Positions 1 to 8,518 of a DNA stretch of 64,000 nt are shown one piece after another. How positions within the stretch are numbered: position 1 is the first letter of the stretch; the number at the start of each line of letters is the position of its first letter. Position numbers and translations under genes: made by a program. This stretch comes from an uncultured Pelagibacteraceae bacterium. GTDB lineage: Bacteria; Pseudomonadota; Alphaproteobacteria; Pelagibacterales; Pelagibacteraceae. The notes beneath the pieces were generated by a model. It saw only the letters and a list, made by a program, of their open reading frames with translations, made no database searches and was not told where the DNA came from. The stretch lies in NCBI GenBank assembly GCA_902587155.1, contig CACIKE010000001.1:117760-181759 (forward strand). The letters run 5' to 3'.

Positions 1-25
1 GCTCACCAACCCTTAAAAGTTTCAT
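1..25 (-). CDS. Partial CDS start, possibly fumarylacetoacetate hydrolase family
   Basis: Only the first eight codons lie in the window and read MKLLRVGE. They begin three bases after the stop of the aldehyde dehydrogenase upstream on the same strand, so this is probably the next gene of the same transcript. Starts of the form MKLLR-(V/F/Y)-G are common in fumarylacetoacetate hydrolase family proteins, which often sit beside aldehyde dehydrogenases, but eight residues cannot prove a family. The gene call rests on position and reading frame; the family is a guess. Confidence 0.35.
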
Positions 26-28
26 CAA

Positions 29-1471
29 TTAACCTTTAATACCAAGATGAGTATATTTAATGTTTAGATAATCTTTTATTGCCATTGACCCACCTTCACG
101 TCCATAACCACTTTGTTTAATTCCCCCAAAAGGTGCTTCTGCAATAGCTACCATAGGTGTGTTAACAGCGACTGAACCTGTTTCTAATTGTTCTGACGCA
201 AGATGTGCTGTCTCCATTGAGTTGGTGCATACATAACTACACAAACCAAGCTCATGATTATTAGCTCTTTTAATTACATCATCAAAAGATTTGAATGATA
301 ACATTGGAACCAATGGCCCAAAAGGCTCTTGTTTCATTATCGTAAAATCATCTTTTACGTCATCAAATATTGTAGGTTCATAATAAAAACCTTTATTAAA
401 CCCAGAGGGTCTTTTTCCACCAAGTAAAACTTTTGCACCTTCTTCTTTAGTTTTTTCAACTAATTCCTCTATTTCGTTTAGCCTCTTTTTTGTGGTTAAT
501 GGACCTAATTGAGTTGAAGGATCCATACCGTCACCTATTTTCAATTTTTTTGTTTTCTCGATAAATAAATTTACAAATTCGTCCTTTTTTCTCTCGTGAA
601 TATAAAATCTGTTAGGTGATATACAAACTTGACCATTGTTTCTAAATTTAGCAGCAATTGCCATATCAGCTGCTTTTTTAATATCAGCATCATCAAACAC
701 AATAAAAGGTGAATGACCTGACAACTCCATTGTTACTCTTTGAACTTTATCTGCAGCTTGTTTTAATATTAGCTTTCCAACTCTCGATGATCCAGTTATA
801 GAAATTTTTTTGACTATATCTGAAGCTATCAATTGTTGAGCGATACTTGGTGGATCACCTGATAAAAGATTCACTACGCCTGGTGGGACACCACATTCTC
901 TACATATATCAACCATCTCCATTACAATTCCTGGAGTTATTACATCAGGTTTAACTATAACAGAACACCCAGCAGCTAATGCAGTTGAAATTTTTCTAGC
1001 AGATAATACTGCAGGAAAATTCCAAGGTGTTAATGCTGCAACAACACCAACTGGTTGATAGTAAACATGTACTCTTGTATCCTCAAATCTACTTTCAACA
1101 GTTTGTCCATAAATTCTTTTTGTTTCTTCGGCATTCCATTCAAAAATATCTGCAGCACCTCCTACTTCACCTTTAGCTTCTGCGAAAGGTTTTCCAACTT
1201 CTAATGTCATCCATTTAGCAAGCACATCTTGTTTCTCTCTCATTTTGTCTGCTATTCTTCTAATGATGTAAGATCTTTGCCAAGGAGCAGTTTTTTTCCA
1301 GACTTCTAATCCTTTTACAGCAGAATTTAATGCTCTATCAACATCCTCTGGCGTAGCTTTAGAGGCTTTTCCCAAAACTTCTTCATTTGCTGGATTAATT
1401 ACTTCGTAAGTTCCTCCATCTGATGATTTTTGCCATTTACCATCGATAAATTGTCCAAATTTTTCGTACAT
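29..1471 (-). CDS. NAD(P)-dependent aldehyde dehydrogenase, succinate-semialdehyde dehydrogenase-like
   Basis: A full-length (480 residues) soluble aldehyde dehydrogenase that oxidises an aldehyde to its acid with NAD(P). The catalytic cysteine is C283 in GQVCISPNR and the general base is E249 in MELSGHSP. The nucleotide-binding GSSRVG loop lies near residues 227-232 and the PWNFP segment near 149-153. The usual ELGG motif reads ELSG here. The overall pattern fits the succinate-semialdehyde or alpha-ketoglutarate-semialdehyde group (GabD-like), but the substrate cannot be read from sequence. A second gene starts three bases after its stop, so it probably heads a short operon. The family is certain; the substrate is not. 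Confidence 0.9.
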   Translation of the reverse strand: MYEKFGQFIDGKWQKSSDGGTYEVINPANEEVLGKASKATPEDVDRALNSAVKGLEVWKKTAPWQRSYIIRRIADKMREKQDVLAKWMTLEVGKPFAEAKGEVGGAADIFEWNAEETKRIYGQTVESRFEDTRVHVYYQPVGVVAALTPWNFPAVLSARKISTALAAGCSVIVKPDVITPGIVMEMVDICRECGVPPGVVNLLSGDPPSIAQQLIASDIVKKISITGSSRVGKLILKQAADKVQRVTMELSGHSPFIVFDDADIKKAADMAIAAKFRNNGQVCISPNRFYIHERKKDEFVNLFIEKTKKLKIGDGMDPSTQLGPLTTKKRLNEIEELVEKTKEEGAKVLLGGKRPSGFNKGFYYEPTIFDDVKDDFTIMKQEPFGPLVPMLSFKSFDDVIKRANNHELGLCSYVCTNSMETAHLASEQLETGSVAVNTPMVAIAEAPFGGIKQSGYGREGGSMAIKDYLNIKYTHLGIKG

Positions 1472-1572
1472 AAATTCAATTTAGCATTACTATAAGTTGT
1501 GTCTACTATGTAATTTTTACACATTAATTATCTCTGATTAGATGATACTCTTATTAAAAAAAGGAGTTCAAG

Positions 1573-1890
1573 ATGAAAGCATATATAATGGGTAATTACA
1601 CTGAAAAAGCTTTTCAGGGTTTTTTAAAAGATCCAACAAGTGATAGAAAAGCTGTTGTAGAACAATTAACAAAAGCTATGGGTGGAACAATGCATAGCAT
1701 GGATATCGTTAGAGGTTCTTATGATTTTGTAGTTGTTACTGACGTTCCAAGTTTTGATGATTTTGCAGCAATTAAATTGGTTGTTGAAGCATCTGGAGCT
1801 GTAAGAAATTTGACAATGCTTGAAGCAATTGATTTTACAAAAGCTACAACAAAAGCTAGTAAAATTGGTTACAAAGCCCCAGGTCAATAA
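1573..1890 (+). CDS. GYD domain protein
   Basis: A 105-residue soluble protein of the GYD family, a small ferredoxin-like alpha/beta fold of unknown biochemical role. The family signature is the central G-S-Y-D-F-V-V-V-T-D segment (about residues 48-57), followed by a second half ending in a T-M-L-E-A-I-D strand. A good Shine-Dalgarno sequence (AGGAG) lies eight bases before the ATG, which fixes the start. It is a single-gene unit: a strong intrinsic terminator follows ten bases after its stop, and the flanking genes are on the other strand. The family is clear; the function is unknown. Confidence 0.85.
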   Translation: MKAYIMGNYTEKAFQGFLKDPTSDRKAVVEQLTKAMGGTMHSMDIVRGSYDFVVVTDVPSFDDFAAIKLVVEASGAVRNLTMLEAIDFTKATTKASKIGYKAPGQ

Positions 1891-1899
1891 TCTTTTGGT

Positions 1900-1942
1900 A
1901 TAACTTCCAGCCGTGGACTGGAAGTTATATTAATTTTTTTTT
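1900..1942 (+). terminator. Intrinsic terminator of the GYD gene
   Basis: A perfect 11-bp stem (ATAACTTCCAG at 1900-1910 with CTGGAAGTTAT at 1918-1928) encloses a 7-base loop and is followed by a run of nine T at 1934-1942. On the plus strand this is a textbook rho-independent terminator. The T run doubles as the last codons (Lys-Lys-Asn) of the convergent thioesterase gene, so two functions share the same bases. No T run follows the stem on the minus strand, so it should act in one direction. Confidence 0.9.
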
Positions 1943-2403
1943 AATTTGGAGGAAAATTTAAGATTTTCGTTATTAAATTTTGAAGAATGCTTTTGGATGT
2001 AATCATCCATAATTTTTACTTTTTCATCTTCAAATTCAGAAACTTTTCTACTATTTAAATCAACATATAAAGCGAGAACTTCTATTGTTGATGCGAGAAA
2101 CTTTTTTTCTTTATGAACCATTTCCATTTTATATTGAAGTCTTTTTTTGTCGTGATCAAAATAAATTAGATTAACATCAACCTCATCATCAACTTTGAGC
2201 TCTTGATTGTAGGTAATATTTGACTCTACTATCATAGTGCTTTTGCCAGTTGTTTTTGCTGAGTGCTCTCCCATTTTGAATATATTATTCAAAGTATCTG
2301 CTCCATATTTATCAAAGATCAAAAGATAATATGATACGTTCATATGATCATTATAATCTATCCAATCTTTAATGATTTTTTGAGAACTTAAGTAAACAGA
2401 CAT
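1930..2403 (-). CDS. Hotdog-fold acyl-CoA thioesterase family protein
   Basis: A 157-residue cytosolic protein of the 4-hydroxybenzoyl-CoA thioesterase/YbgC superfamily. The N-terminal W-I-D-Y-N-D-H-M-N-V-S-Y-Y motif (about residues 14-26) is the family's active-site helix entry, with the Asp/His/Met-Asn pattern seen in betainyl-CoA and related short-chain thioesterases. The middle beta strands end in an L-A-S-T-I-E segment. It hydrolyses an acyl-CoA thioester; which one is unknown. It lies 17 bases after the DUF779 gene on the same strand, so it probably ends that transcript. Its last three codons are also the T run of the opposite-strand terminator. Confidence 0.82.
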   Translation of the reverse strand: MSVYLSSQKIIKDWIDYNDHMNVSYYLLIFDKYGADTLNNIFKMGEHSAKTTGKSTMIVESNITYNQELKVDDEVDVNLIYFDHDKKRLQYKMEMVHKEKKFLASTIEVLALYVDLNSRKVSEFEDEKVKIMDDYIQKHSSKFNNENLKFSSKLKKN

Positions 2404-2420
2404 AAAAAATTAGTGAATAA

Positions 2421-2774
2421 TTAATTTTTCTTTGGGTCGTTATCTACAACCAGACAAATCTCAGATTTTGTCAAAAATCTTTTTCCAGTACCATTATCTA
2501 ATGAAAACATTCCACCAATGCCATTAACAGCATCTATTGTTAAATCAGTATGTTTCCATTTTTCATATTGGTCATCGTTCATGTAAAAAGGCACTCCCCC
2601 AATTTCTCCAAGTTTTACATCACTAGAACCAACCATATACTCATTTCTAGGATAACACATTGGTGCACTTCCGTCACAACATCCACCAGACTGGTGGAAT
2701 AATAGCTCTTCACCATGTTGAGCTTTAAGCTCTTCAATCAATTTTAGTGCTGAACTCGTTGCTTTTACTTTCAT
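2421..2774 (-). CDS. DUF779 family protein
   Basis: A 117-residue protein of the DUF779 family, whose members usually sit beside AcoD/ExaC-type aldehyde dehydrogenases, as here. The family mark is the H-Q-S-G-G-C-C-D-G-S motif with paired cysteines, followed by C-Y-P and, later, a G-I-G-G-M-F-S-L segment; it may bind a metal or protect a thiol, but no activity is known to me. I place the start at MKVKATSS and not at the ATG 33 bases further upstream, because those 11 codons are exactly one half of a GC-rich hairpin. It probably shares a transcript with the aldehyde dehydrogenase upstream, with read-through limited by that hairpin. Confidence 0.83.
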   Translation of the reverse strand: MKVKATSSALKLIEELKAQHGEELLFHQSGGCCDGSAPMCYPRNEYMVGSSDVKLGEIGGVPFYMNDDQYEKWKHTDLTIDAVNGIGGMFSLDNGTGKRFLTKSEICLVVDNDPKKN

Positions 2775-2781
2775 AAAAAAT

Positions 2782-2807
2782 ATGGCCCGTGATTCCTCAC
2801 GGGCCAT
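2782..2807 (-). terminator. GC-rich hairpin with T tract between aldehyde dehydrogenase and DUF779
   Basis: A perfect 11-bp inverted repeat (ATGGCCCGTGA at 2782-2792, TCACGGGCCAT at 2797-2807) has a 4-base loop. On the minus strand it is followed by ATTTTTTATG, that is six T and then the DUF779 start codon. It stands out from the AT-rich background and lies 17 bases after the aldehyde dehydrogenase stop, so it should act as an intrinsic terminator or attenuator of that gene. The minus-strand loop region contains GAGGAA, a possible buried ribosome binding sequence, but it lies about 18 bases from the ATG, which is far. Confidence 0.85.
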
Positions 2808-2824
2808 TATATATTAGATTATTT

Positions 2825-4369
2825 TTAAAAGAAGCCTAATTTCTTTTCACTGTAAGACACGTGAAGATTTTTCACTTGTCTGTAGTGGTTAAGCATCATT
2901 TTATGTGTTTCTCTTCCAATACCAGATTGTTTGTATCCACCGAACGCAGCATGCGCAGGATAAGCGTGGTAACAGTTAGTCCATACTCTACCAGCTTGTA
3001 TTTCTCTACCCATTCTGTAAGCGATATTTCCATTTCTAGTCCAAACACCAGCACCTAAACCATAAAGTGTGTCATTAGCAATTTGTAATGCTTCTGCCTC
3101 ATCTTTAAACTTAGTTACTGATACAACTGGTCCAAAAATTTCTTCTTGGAAGATACGCATTGAGTTATTACCCTCAAAAATAGTTGGTTCAATGTAGTTT
3201 CCTTTTTCTAAACCACTATTGATTTTTGCAACATTTCCACCACATAGAACTTTGGCACCTTCTTTCTTACCTAAATCTAGATAAGATTTGATTTTTTCCA
3301 TTTGTTCTAATGATGCTTGTGCTCCAATCATTGTTTCCATTTTCAAAGGATTGTCTTGTTTTACAGCTTTTGTTCTAGCAATAGCTTTCTCCATGAACTT
3401 ATCATAGATAGACTCTTGAACTAGTACTCTGCTTGGACAAGTACAAACTTCACCTTGGTTTAATGTGAACATTGCAAAACCCTCTAAACACTTATCAAAG
3501 AAGTCATCATCTTTTGCCATGACGTCTTCAAAGAAAATGTTAGGAGATTTTCCACCTAGCTCCAACGTAATTGGTATCAAGTTTTGTGATGCATACTGCA
3601 TAATCAATCTACCAGTTGTTGTTTCACCAGTGAAAGCAATCTTTTTGATTCTTTTTGATGATGCTAGTGGTTTTCCAGCTTCTAAACCAAAGCCACTTAC
3701 TACGTTCACCACTCCTGGAGGTAATAAATCTCCAATTAGTTCCATAAGTAACATGATTGATGCTGGTGTTTGCTCAGCTGGTTTTAGCACTACACAGTTT
3801 CCTGCTGCTAAAGCTGGAGCAAGTTTCCAAGTTGCCATTAGTAATGGAAAGTTCCATGGTATAATTTGTCCAACTACACCTAGTGGTTCTGGAATGTGAT
3901 AAGAATATTCACTGTTACTGATTTCAGCAACTGAACCTTCCTCTGCTCTGATTACTCCAGCAAAATATCTCCAATGATCTATTACTAGTGGTAAATCAGC
4001 AGCCATACATTCTCTAATTGGCTTACCATTATCTAAACATTCAGCTGTTGCTAATACATTAAGATTTTTCTCAATGACATCTGCAATTTTAAGAAGAATG
4101 TTTGATCTTTCCGTAATTGAAGTTTTACCCCAAGTTGGGAAAGCTGCGTGAGCTGCATCTAATGCTGCATCTACGTCTTTTTCATTTGATCGTGCAACTG
4201 AACAGATTACTTCATTTGAAATTGGAGATGTATTATCAAAATACTTTCCAGATTTAGGTTCTACAAACTTACCGTTAATGTAGTTCCCGTATTTTGCTTT
4301 GAACGGGAATTTTACTTTCAAATGAGAAGTATCTAATACAGATGACACTTTCATAGCTTCTGCACTCAT
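2825..4369 (-). CDS. Aldehyde dehydrogenase, AcoD/ExaC (acetaldehyde dehydrogenase II) type
   Basis: A full-length NAD-dependent aldehyde dehydrogenase of 514 residues from the chosen start, close to the usual ~506 for AcoD/ExaC enzymes that oxidise acetaldehyde and similar short aldehydes. Visible motifs are [13 protein letters not shown] (catalytic Glu) and [12 protein letters not shown] (catalytic Cys). The C-terminus carries the group's [10 protein letters not shown] segment and ends in G-F-F. The start MSAEAMK has an AGGAG Shine-Dalgarno seven bases ahead of the A run at the ATG. In the sequence as given the frame stays open for 65 more codons upstream; these encode a lysine-rich stretch, treated separately. 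DUF779 downstream supports the subfamily. Confidence 0.88.
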   Translation of the reverse strand: MSAEAMKVSSVLDTSHLKVKFPFKAKYGNYINGKFVEPKSGKYFDNTSPISNEVICSVARSNEKDVDAALDAAHAAFPTWGKTSITERSNILLKIADVIEKNLNVLATAECLDNGKPIRECMAADLPLVIDHWRYFAGVIRAEEGSVAEISNSEYSYHIPEPLGVVGQIIPWNFPLLMATWKLAPALAAGNCVVLKPAEQTPASIMLLMELIGDLLPPGVVNVVSGFGLEAGKPLASSKRIKKIAFTGETTTGRLIMQYASQNLIPITLELGGKSPNIFFEDVMAKDDDFFDKCLEGFAMFTLNQGEVCTCPSRVLVQESIYDKFMEKAIARTKAVKQDNPLKMETMIGAQASLEQMEKIKSYLDLGKKEGAKVLCGGNVAKINSGLEKGNYIEPTIFEGNNSMRIFQEEIFGPVVSVTKFKDEAEALQIANDTLYGLGAGVWTRNGNIAYRMGREIQAGRVWTNCYHAYPAHAAFGGYKQSGIGRETHKMMLNHYRQVKNLHVSYSEKKLGFF

Positions 4370-4564
4370 TTTTTTTACTCCTCTTGTTTTTTTTATTGAT
4401 TTAAGCTTATTATTTTTTCTAGATTTTTTAGAACGCTTCTTAGTCGCAGACTTTTTTGCCTTAACTTTTTTATTCGTTCTTATTTTTTTTCTAGAAGATT
4501 TAACCAATTTAGTTTTTCTTTTATTGGTTTTTGGCTTAGCTTTTTTCTTTCTTTTAGTAGCCAT
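4370..4564 (-). CDS. Lysine-rich histone-like leader, fused in frame to aldehyde dehydrogenase as sequenced
   Basis: Sixty-five codons from an ATG ([10 protein letters not shown]...) hold 28 Lys and 7 Arg and no Asp or Glu, like histone H1-type or AlgP-type tails. As given they run in frame into the aldehyde dehydrogenase. No other enzyme of this family that I know carries such an extension. If the A8 run at 4369-4376 were A7, the frame would end in TGA overlapping the ATG of the enzyme, giving a separate small basic protein translationally coupled to it. Four other genes in the window show the same one-base-too-long runs, which favours two genes. A nucleic-acid-binding role is inferred from charge alone. 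Confidence 0.55.
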
Positions 4565-4701
4565 AGTTAATTAAACTCATAATATTAATCTATGTCTATT
4601 TCTTAAAATCTTATTTACTACCTGCAATTGAAGGAACACAACATCTTGTGGTGAAATTTTGGGTGATTAATATTTTTTTTTTCTATAAGTAGTCTTTAAA
4701 T

Positions 4702-5610
4702 ATGGACCAAAATTTCTTTAATAAAGTTAGAATTTTAGATGGTGGTATGGGCCAGGAACTTCTTGCTAGAGGAATGGAGCCTAATGGTACTTTATGGAGT
4801 GCTAATGCTTTACTTCAAGAAAAATACCACCAGCTTTTATTAGATACTCATTTAGATTTTATTAAAGCGGGTGCAGAAGTAATTGTCACTACAACTTTTA
4901 CAACAAGAAAATCCCGTTTAAGGGATAATAATGTTTTTGATAAATATGAATATCTCAATAAAAAAGCTGGAGAAATTGCTCAAAAAGCAAAAAAAAATTA
5001 TCCTAATGTTTTAGTAGCTGGTGGTTTGCCTCCACAAAACTTAACTTATGAAGCAGATAACAGTGCTGATGATGAGATGAGAGAAAATTTTAATAGTCAA
5101 GCAAAGCTATTAAATCCTTATATTGATTTTTTTTATTTTGATGTCTTAAGCAGTATTAGAGAATTTAAAATTGCTATTGAAAGTATAAAAGAATTTAACA
5201 AACCCTATTTATTAGGTGCACATATTTCTGAAGGAAATCATTTACCAAGTGGTGAAAAAATTAAAAAAATTATAAATGATATAGAACATTATAAATTAAT
5301 GGGAATTATATTATCTTGTGTTTCACCTGAAAATTTTGAACTCAATCTTGGAGAAATTAAAAATTTAGGAGTTCCATTTGGATTTAAATTGAATGCTTTT
5401 ATAAAAACAAATTCAAAACCTAATTATAACGATGCATATAAAAAACATAAAACTGGAAATCCAAATGAATTCCTTGGGGTAAGAAAAGATTTAACTCCAG
5501 AGAAAATGCTAGAATTCGCAAAAAAATTTAAAGATGCAGGAGCTACAATTATTGGTGGTTGCTGTGAAACTACACCCTTACATATTGAAGCTTTTTCTAA
5601 GCTTAAGTAG
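4702..5610 (+). CDS. Homocysteine S-methyltransferase family protein
   Basis: A 302-residue TIM-barrel methyltransferase of the Pfam S-methyl_trans family, which moves a methyl group to homocysteine to make methionine. The N-terminus has the I-L-D-G-G-M-G-Q-E-L signature. The three zinc-binding cysteines are visible: one in I-L-S-C-V-S-P and the pair in I-I-G-G-C-C-E-T-T-P near the C-terminus. Length and layout match MmuM-like enzymes more than the B12-dependent MetH, of which only this domain would be present. The methyl donor (S-methylmethionine, betaine or another) cannot be decided. It is divergent from the aldehyde dehydrogenase unit across 137 bases and overlaps the convergent EamA gene by eight bases. 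Confidence 0.87.
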   Translation: MDQNFFNKVRILDGGMGQELLARGMEPNGTLWSANALLQEKYHQLLLDTHLDFIKAGAEVIVTTTFTTRKSRLRDNNVFDKYEYLNKKAGEIAQKAKKNYPNVLVAGGLPPQNLTYEADNSADDEMRENFNSQAKLLNPYIDFFYFDVLSSIREFKIAIESIKEFNKPYLLGAHISEGNHLPSGEKIKKIINDIEHYKLMGIILSCVSPENFELNLGEIKNLGVPFGFKLNAFIKTNSKPNYNDAYKKHKTGNPNEFLGVRKDLTPEKMLEFAKKFKDAGATIIGGCCETTPLHIEAFSKLK

Positions 5611-6491
5611 TTTTTTTGTAATCAGCTTTTCTTACAAAATAAATTCCAACTGAAACAGCGATTAAAGAAATTAATACTTTTGTGGTAATTAATTCTTTTA
5701 AAAATATATAACTTAAAATTGTTCCAAAAATTGGAATTAGATATGAAACTTGTGATTGGAAAATTAAACCATTATTAACTAAAATTCTAAATCGTAACAA
5801 CCAAGCAATACCTGTTGAAACAAGACCTAAATAAATAACAGAAATTGTCGAGTCTAATCTTGGTGTTAAATTCCAAGGCTGTTCTATAAAACTAACCAGT
5901 GGTATCAAAATAATTGTAGCCCAAATTAATATAGATCCGGTTACATTTTCATTTTTTTTTCTTACTGATTTTTAAAGTTAGTACACCACCAATTACATAA
6001 CAAGTTGAGCCTAAAAGAATTAATAGAGCAGATAGAAAATTATTTTCATCAATCAATAAATTATCTGAAAATAAATAAAGTATTCCAGAAAACCCTATTA
6101 AAATTCCTAATGTTTTAATAAAATTAAACTTTTCATTTGTCGTATAAAAATGACCTAGAACAGTTGAGCTTAAAGGTGTGGTTGACATTAAAATTGCTGC
6201 TAAGTTACTTTGAACTGATTGAACTCCATAAGCTATCAAATAAAAAGGTGCTACTAAGTTTATAAATCCAATCATAGCAAACCAATGCCAGTCTTTTGAG
6301 AATGCTTCTATTTTTATATTTTTATAATAACAAAGTAATAAAACTGGAATGGCTCCAAAAAAAACTCTTAAAAATGCGATGGTAACTGGACCATATGAGT
6401 ATGTTGCAATTTTAATATTAAAAAAGGCAGAAGCCCAAATTAATGCAAGCAAAATTAACAAAAGGTAATCTGTAATTTTAGCTTGTCTCAT
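5603..6491 (-). pseudogene. EamA/DMT family transporter split by a one-base frameshift
   Basis: Two adjacent frames form one EamA drug/metabolite-type transporter of ten predicted membrane segments. The N-terminal half (MRQAKITDYLL..., 180 residues) ends abruptly at I-S-K-K-K-K-stop in an A9 run (minus strand, 5952-5960). The C-terminal half continues in the other frame with I-L-I-W-A-T-I-I-L-I-P-L-V. Taking one A out of the run gives a single 295-residue protein, the normal family length. It starts in an ATGA overlap with the YbaK gene, so the two are probably cotranscribed. The substrate is unknown. Sequence error, a real pseudogene or slippage on A9 are all possible. Confidence 0.85.
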
Positions 6492-6967
6492 TCAGTAATC
6501 TCCTCAGTAACTCCATTTGTAATTTTTTTTAAATTTGTAAAATCTATTTTAAATACACAGTTTGGATGACCAGCAGCAGCAAACAGTAAGTTAAATCTAC
6601 TTAAAGATTTATCTATTAAAATTTCAATCTTTTTTAAATGACCAATAGGTGAAACTCCTCCAATTGTATAACCTGTAATATTTTTTACATCTTCGGCTGA
6701 AGCCATAGATGCATCCTTTATTTTAAGTGCCTCCTTAATCAGTTTTAATGATGCCCTTTTATCGCCTGCAACCAAGCATAAAGTGAAACTATTCTCAGTT
6801 TTAAAGAGTAAACTTTTCACAATTGCTCCTACCTCACAACCTAAAGATGAAGCTGCCTCAAGGGCAGTCCTGGCAGAGGTTTCAAGAACTATTATATTTT
6901 GAGATTCATCATAATCCTTAAGGATTTTTTCAACTCTTTGAACTGGCTCTTTGTATAATAAACTCAT
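6488..6967 (-). CDS. YbaK/EbsC-type aminoacyl-tRNA deacylase
   Basis: A 159-residue YbaK-domain protein. Such proteins hydrolyse mischarged aminoacyl-tRNAs (for example Cys- or Ala-tRNA(Pro)) in trans. The domain is complete: the conserved Lys in I-V-K-S-L-L-F, the V-A-G-D-K-R-A-S-L strand and turn, and the G-Y-T-I-G-G-V-S-P-I-G loop that forms the substrate pocket. It precedes the EamA transporter with an ATGA overlap. The upstream spacer to glnA is 141 bases and holds promoters for both directions. Which tRNA it edits cannot be read here. Confidence 0.87.
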   Translation of the reverse strand: MSLLYKEPVQRVEKILKDYDESQNIIVLETSARTALEAASSLGCEVGAIVKSLLFKTENSFTLCLVAGDKRASLKLIKEALKIKDASMASAEDVKNITGYTIGGVSPIGHLKKIEILIDKSLSRFNLLFAAAGHPNCVFKIDFTNLKKITNGVTEEITE

Positions 6968-7000
6968 TATTCAACTTTTAATTGTTAGTCATTTTGCACA

Positions 7001-7034
7001 TTACCTATTAAACTTATGTAAAAAATGCATAGGT
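7001..7034 (+). repeat. Inverted repeat in the glnA upstream region
   Basis: ATTACCTAT (7001-7009) can pair with ATAGGTGAT (7026-7034 region), nine pairs with one G-U in RNA, around a loop of about 17-19 bases. It lies 75-108 bases before the glnA start. It could be an operator half-site pair or a leader stem. It matches no NtrC site, sigma-54 promoter or glutamine riboswitch that I can recognise. In AT-rich DNA such a repeat can arise by chance. Confidence 0.3.
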
Positions 7035-7108
7035 GATATCAATTAAAAGAGCATTATCTATCAGTCTTTTTTTGTTATTACAACGCCCAGTATTATAAAG
7101 GAGAGATT

Positions 7109-8515
7109 ATGAGTTCAAGTAATGTATTAAAGACGATTAAAGATAAAGATATTGAATACGTAGATCTAAGATTTACTGATCCTAGAGGTAAACTTCAACA
7201 TGTAACCATGGATGCCAAAATGGTGGATGAAGATATGTTGAACGAAGGAATTTTTTTTGACGGTTCCTCTATAGCTGGCTGGAAAGCTATTAATGAGTCT
7301 GACATGATCCTTAAGCCAGATAATTCTAGAGCGATCGTAGATCCATTCACATCTCATAATACATTAAATCTTTTTTGCGATGTTTTAGATGCAATTAAAA
7401 AGGATCCTTATGAAAGAGATCCTAGAGGGACAGCTAAAAAAGCTGAGGCTTACCTAAAAAGTTCAGGAATTGGAGATAAAGCATTTTTTGGTCCTGAAGC
7501 TGAATTTTTTGTTTTTGATGATGTAAGATTCAAAAATGACATGAATGAAACCGGATTTAAAATAGATAGTAAGGAAGGTCCTTACAATTCAGGAAGAGAA
7601 TACGAAAATGGTAACATGGGTCACAGACCAGGAATTAAAGGTGGTTATTTCCCGGTTCCGCCTGTTGATAGTGAACAAGATATGAGAAGTGAATATCTAA
7701 AAGCTATGAAAGAAATGGGAATTAAAGTTGAAAAACACCACCATGAAGTTGCACCTAGCCAACACGAGCTTGGAATGTATTTTGGAACTCTTGTGGATCA
7801 AGCGGATAACTTACAGCTTTATAAATATGCTGTTCACATGGTTTCTAACTCGTTTGGTAAGACAGCTACCTTTATGCCTAAACCTGTTAAAGGTGATAAT
7901 GGTTCAGGTATGCACGTTCACCAATCCATTTGGAAAGGTGATACTGCATTATTTTCAGGTGATAAATATGCGGGCTTATCTGATACAGCTTTACACTACA
8001 TAGGTGGTATTTTAAAACATGCAAAAGCAATTAATGCTTTTTCAAACGCTACGACCAATAGTTACAAAAGACTAATTCCAGGATTTGAGGCTCCAGTTTT
8101 ATTAGCTTATTCGGCTAGAAACAGATCAGCATCTTGTAGAATTCCTATTACTCTAAGTAAAAAAGCAGCTAGATGTGAAATTAGATTTGGTGATGCTGCT
8201 GGTAATCCATATTTAACATTCTCCGCAATGTTAATGGCTGGTTTAGATGGAATTAAAAATAAAATTGATCCAGGTAAATCATTTGATAAAGATCTTTATG
8301 CTTTATCGGAAGATGAAGTTAAGAAAATTCCAACTGTTTGTGGATCTTTAAGAGAAGCAATGGAAAGTCTTGATAAAGATAGAGATTTCTTAAAACAAGG
8401 TAATGTATTTACTGATGATCAAATTGATGCTTATATTGCATTAAAGTTTGAAGAAATACACAATTTTGAACACACACCTCATCCGATAGAGTTTGAGATG
8501 TATTACAGTTGTTAA
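7109..8515 (+). CDS. glnA: Glutamine synthetase, type I
   Basis: Cytosolic dodecameric GSI (468 residues) that makes glutamine from glutamate, ammonia and ATP. Motifs include the D-G-S-S-I-A-G-W latch segment, [11 protein letters not shown] (metal-binding Glu), [10 protein letters not shown], the ATP loop [14 protein letters not shown], and [10 protein letters not shown] tyrosine in K-D-L-Y-A-L-S (about residue 397) sits where GSI-beta enzymes are adenylylated. A strong Shine-Dalgarno (AAGGAGAG) precedes the ATG. No glnB/PII gene is adjacent, unlike many proteobacteria. It is a single-gene unit facing the small ORF after it. Confidence 0.97.
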   Translation: MSSSNVLKTIKDKDIEYVDLRFTDPRGKLQHVTMDAKMVDEDMLNEGIFFDGSSIAGWKAINESDMILKPDNSRAIVDPFTSHNTLNLFCDVLDAIKKDPYERDPRGTAKKAEAYLKSSGIGDKAFFGPEAEFFVFDDVRFKNDMNETGFKIDSKEGPYNSGREYENGNMGHRPGIKGGYFPVPPVDSEQDMRSEYLKAMKEMGIKVEKHHHEVAPSQHELGMYFGTLVDQADNLQLYKYAVHMVSNSFGKTATFMPKPVKGDNGSGMHVHQSIWKGDTALFSGDKYAGLSDTALHYIGGILKHAKAINAFSNATTNSYKRLIPGFEAPVLLAYSARNRSASCRIPITLSKKAARCEIRFGDAAGNPYLTFSAMLMAGLDGIKNKIDPGKSFDKDLYALSEDEVKKIPTVCGSLREAMESLDKDRDFLKQGNVFTDDQIDAYIALKFEEIHNFEHTPHPIEFEMYYSC

Positions 8516-8518
8516 TTT

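Noticed and set aside
3465..3899. 144-residue open frame on the plus strand inside the second aldehyde dehydrogenase
   Set aside because: It is antisense to strongly conserved enzyme sequence, has no recognisable family, and is explained by the codon bias of the real gene.
4637..4650. CACAA-CATC-TTGTG palindrome between the divergent aldehyde dehydrogenase and methyltransferase genes
   Set aside because: Only five base pairs per arm; no known operator; not enough to call.
4620..4701. Possible SAM-V/SAM-II riboswitch upstream of the homocysteine methyltransferase
   Set aside because: A GGGTGATTAATATT stretch looks similar to part of the class, but the closing stem and the pseudoknot partner before the start codon are missing.
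6968..7108. Sigma-54 promoter or glutamine riboswitch before glnA
   Set aside because: No TGGCAC-N5-TTGC pair and no conserved riboswitch core was found.
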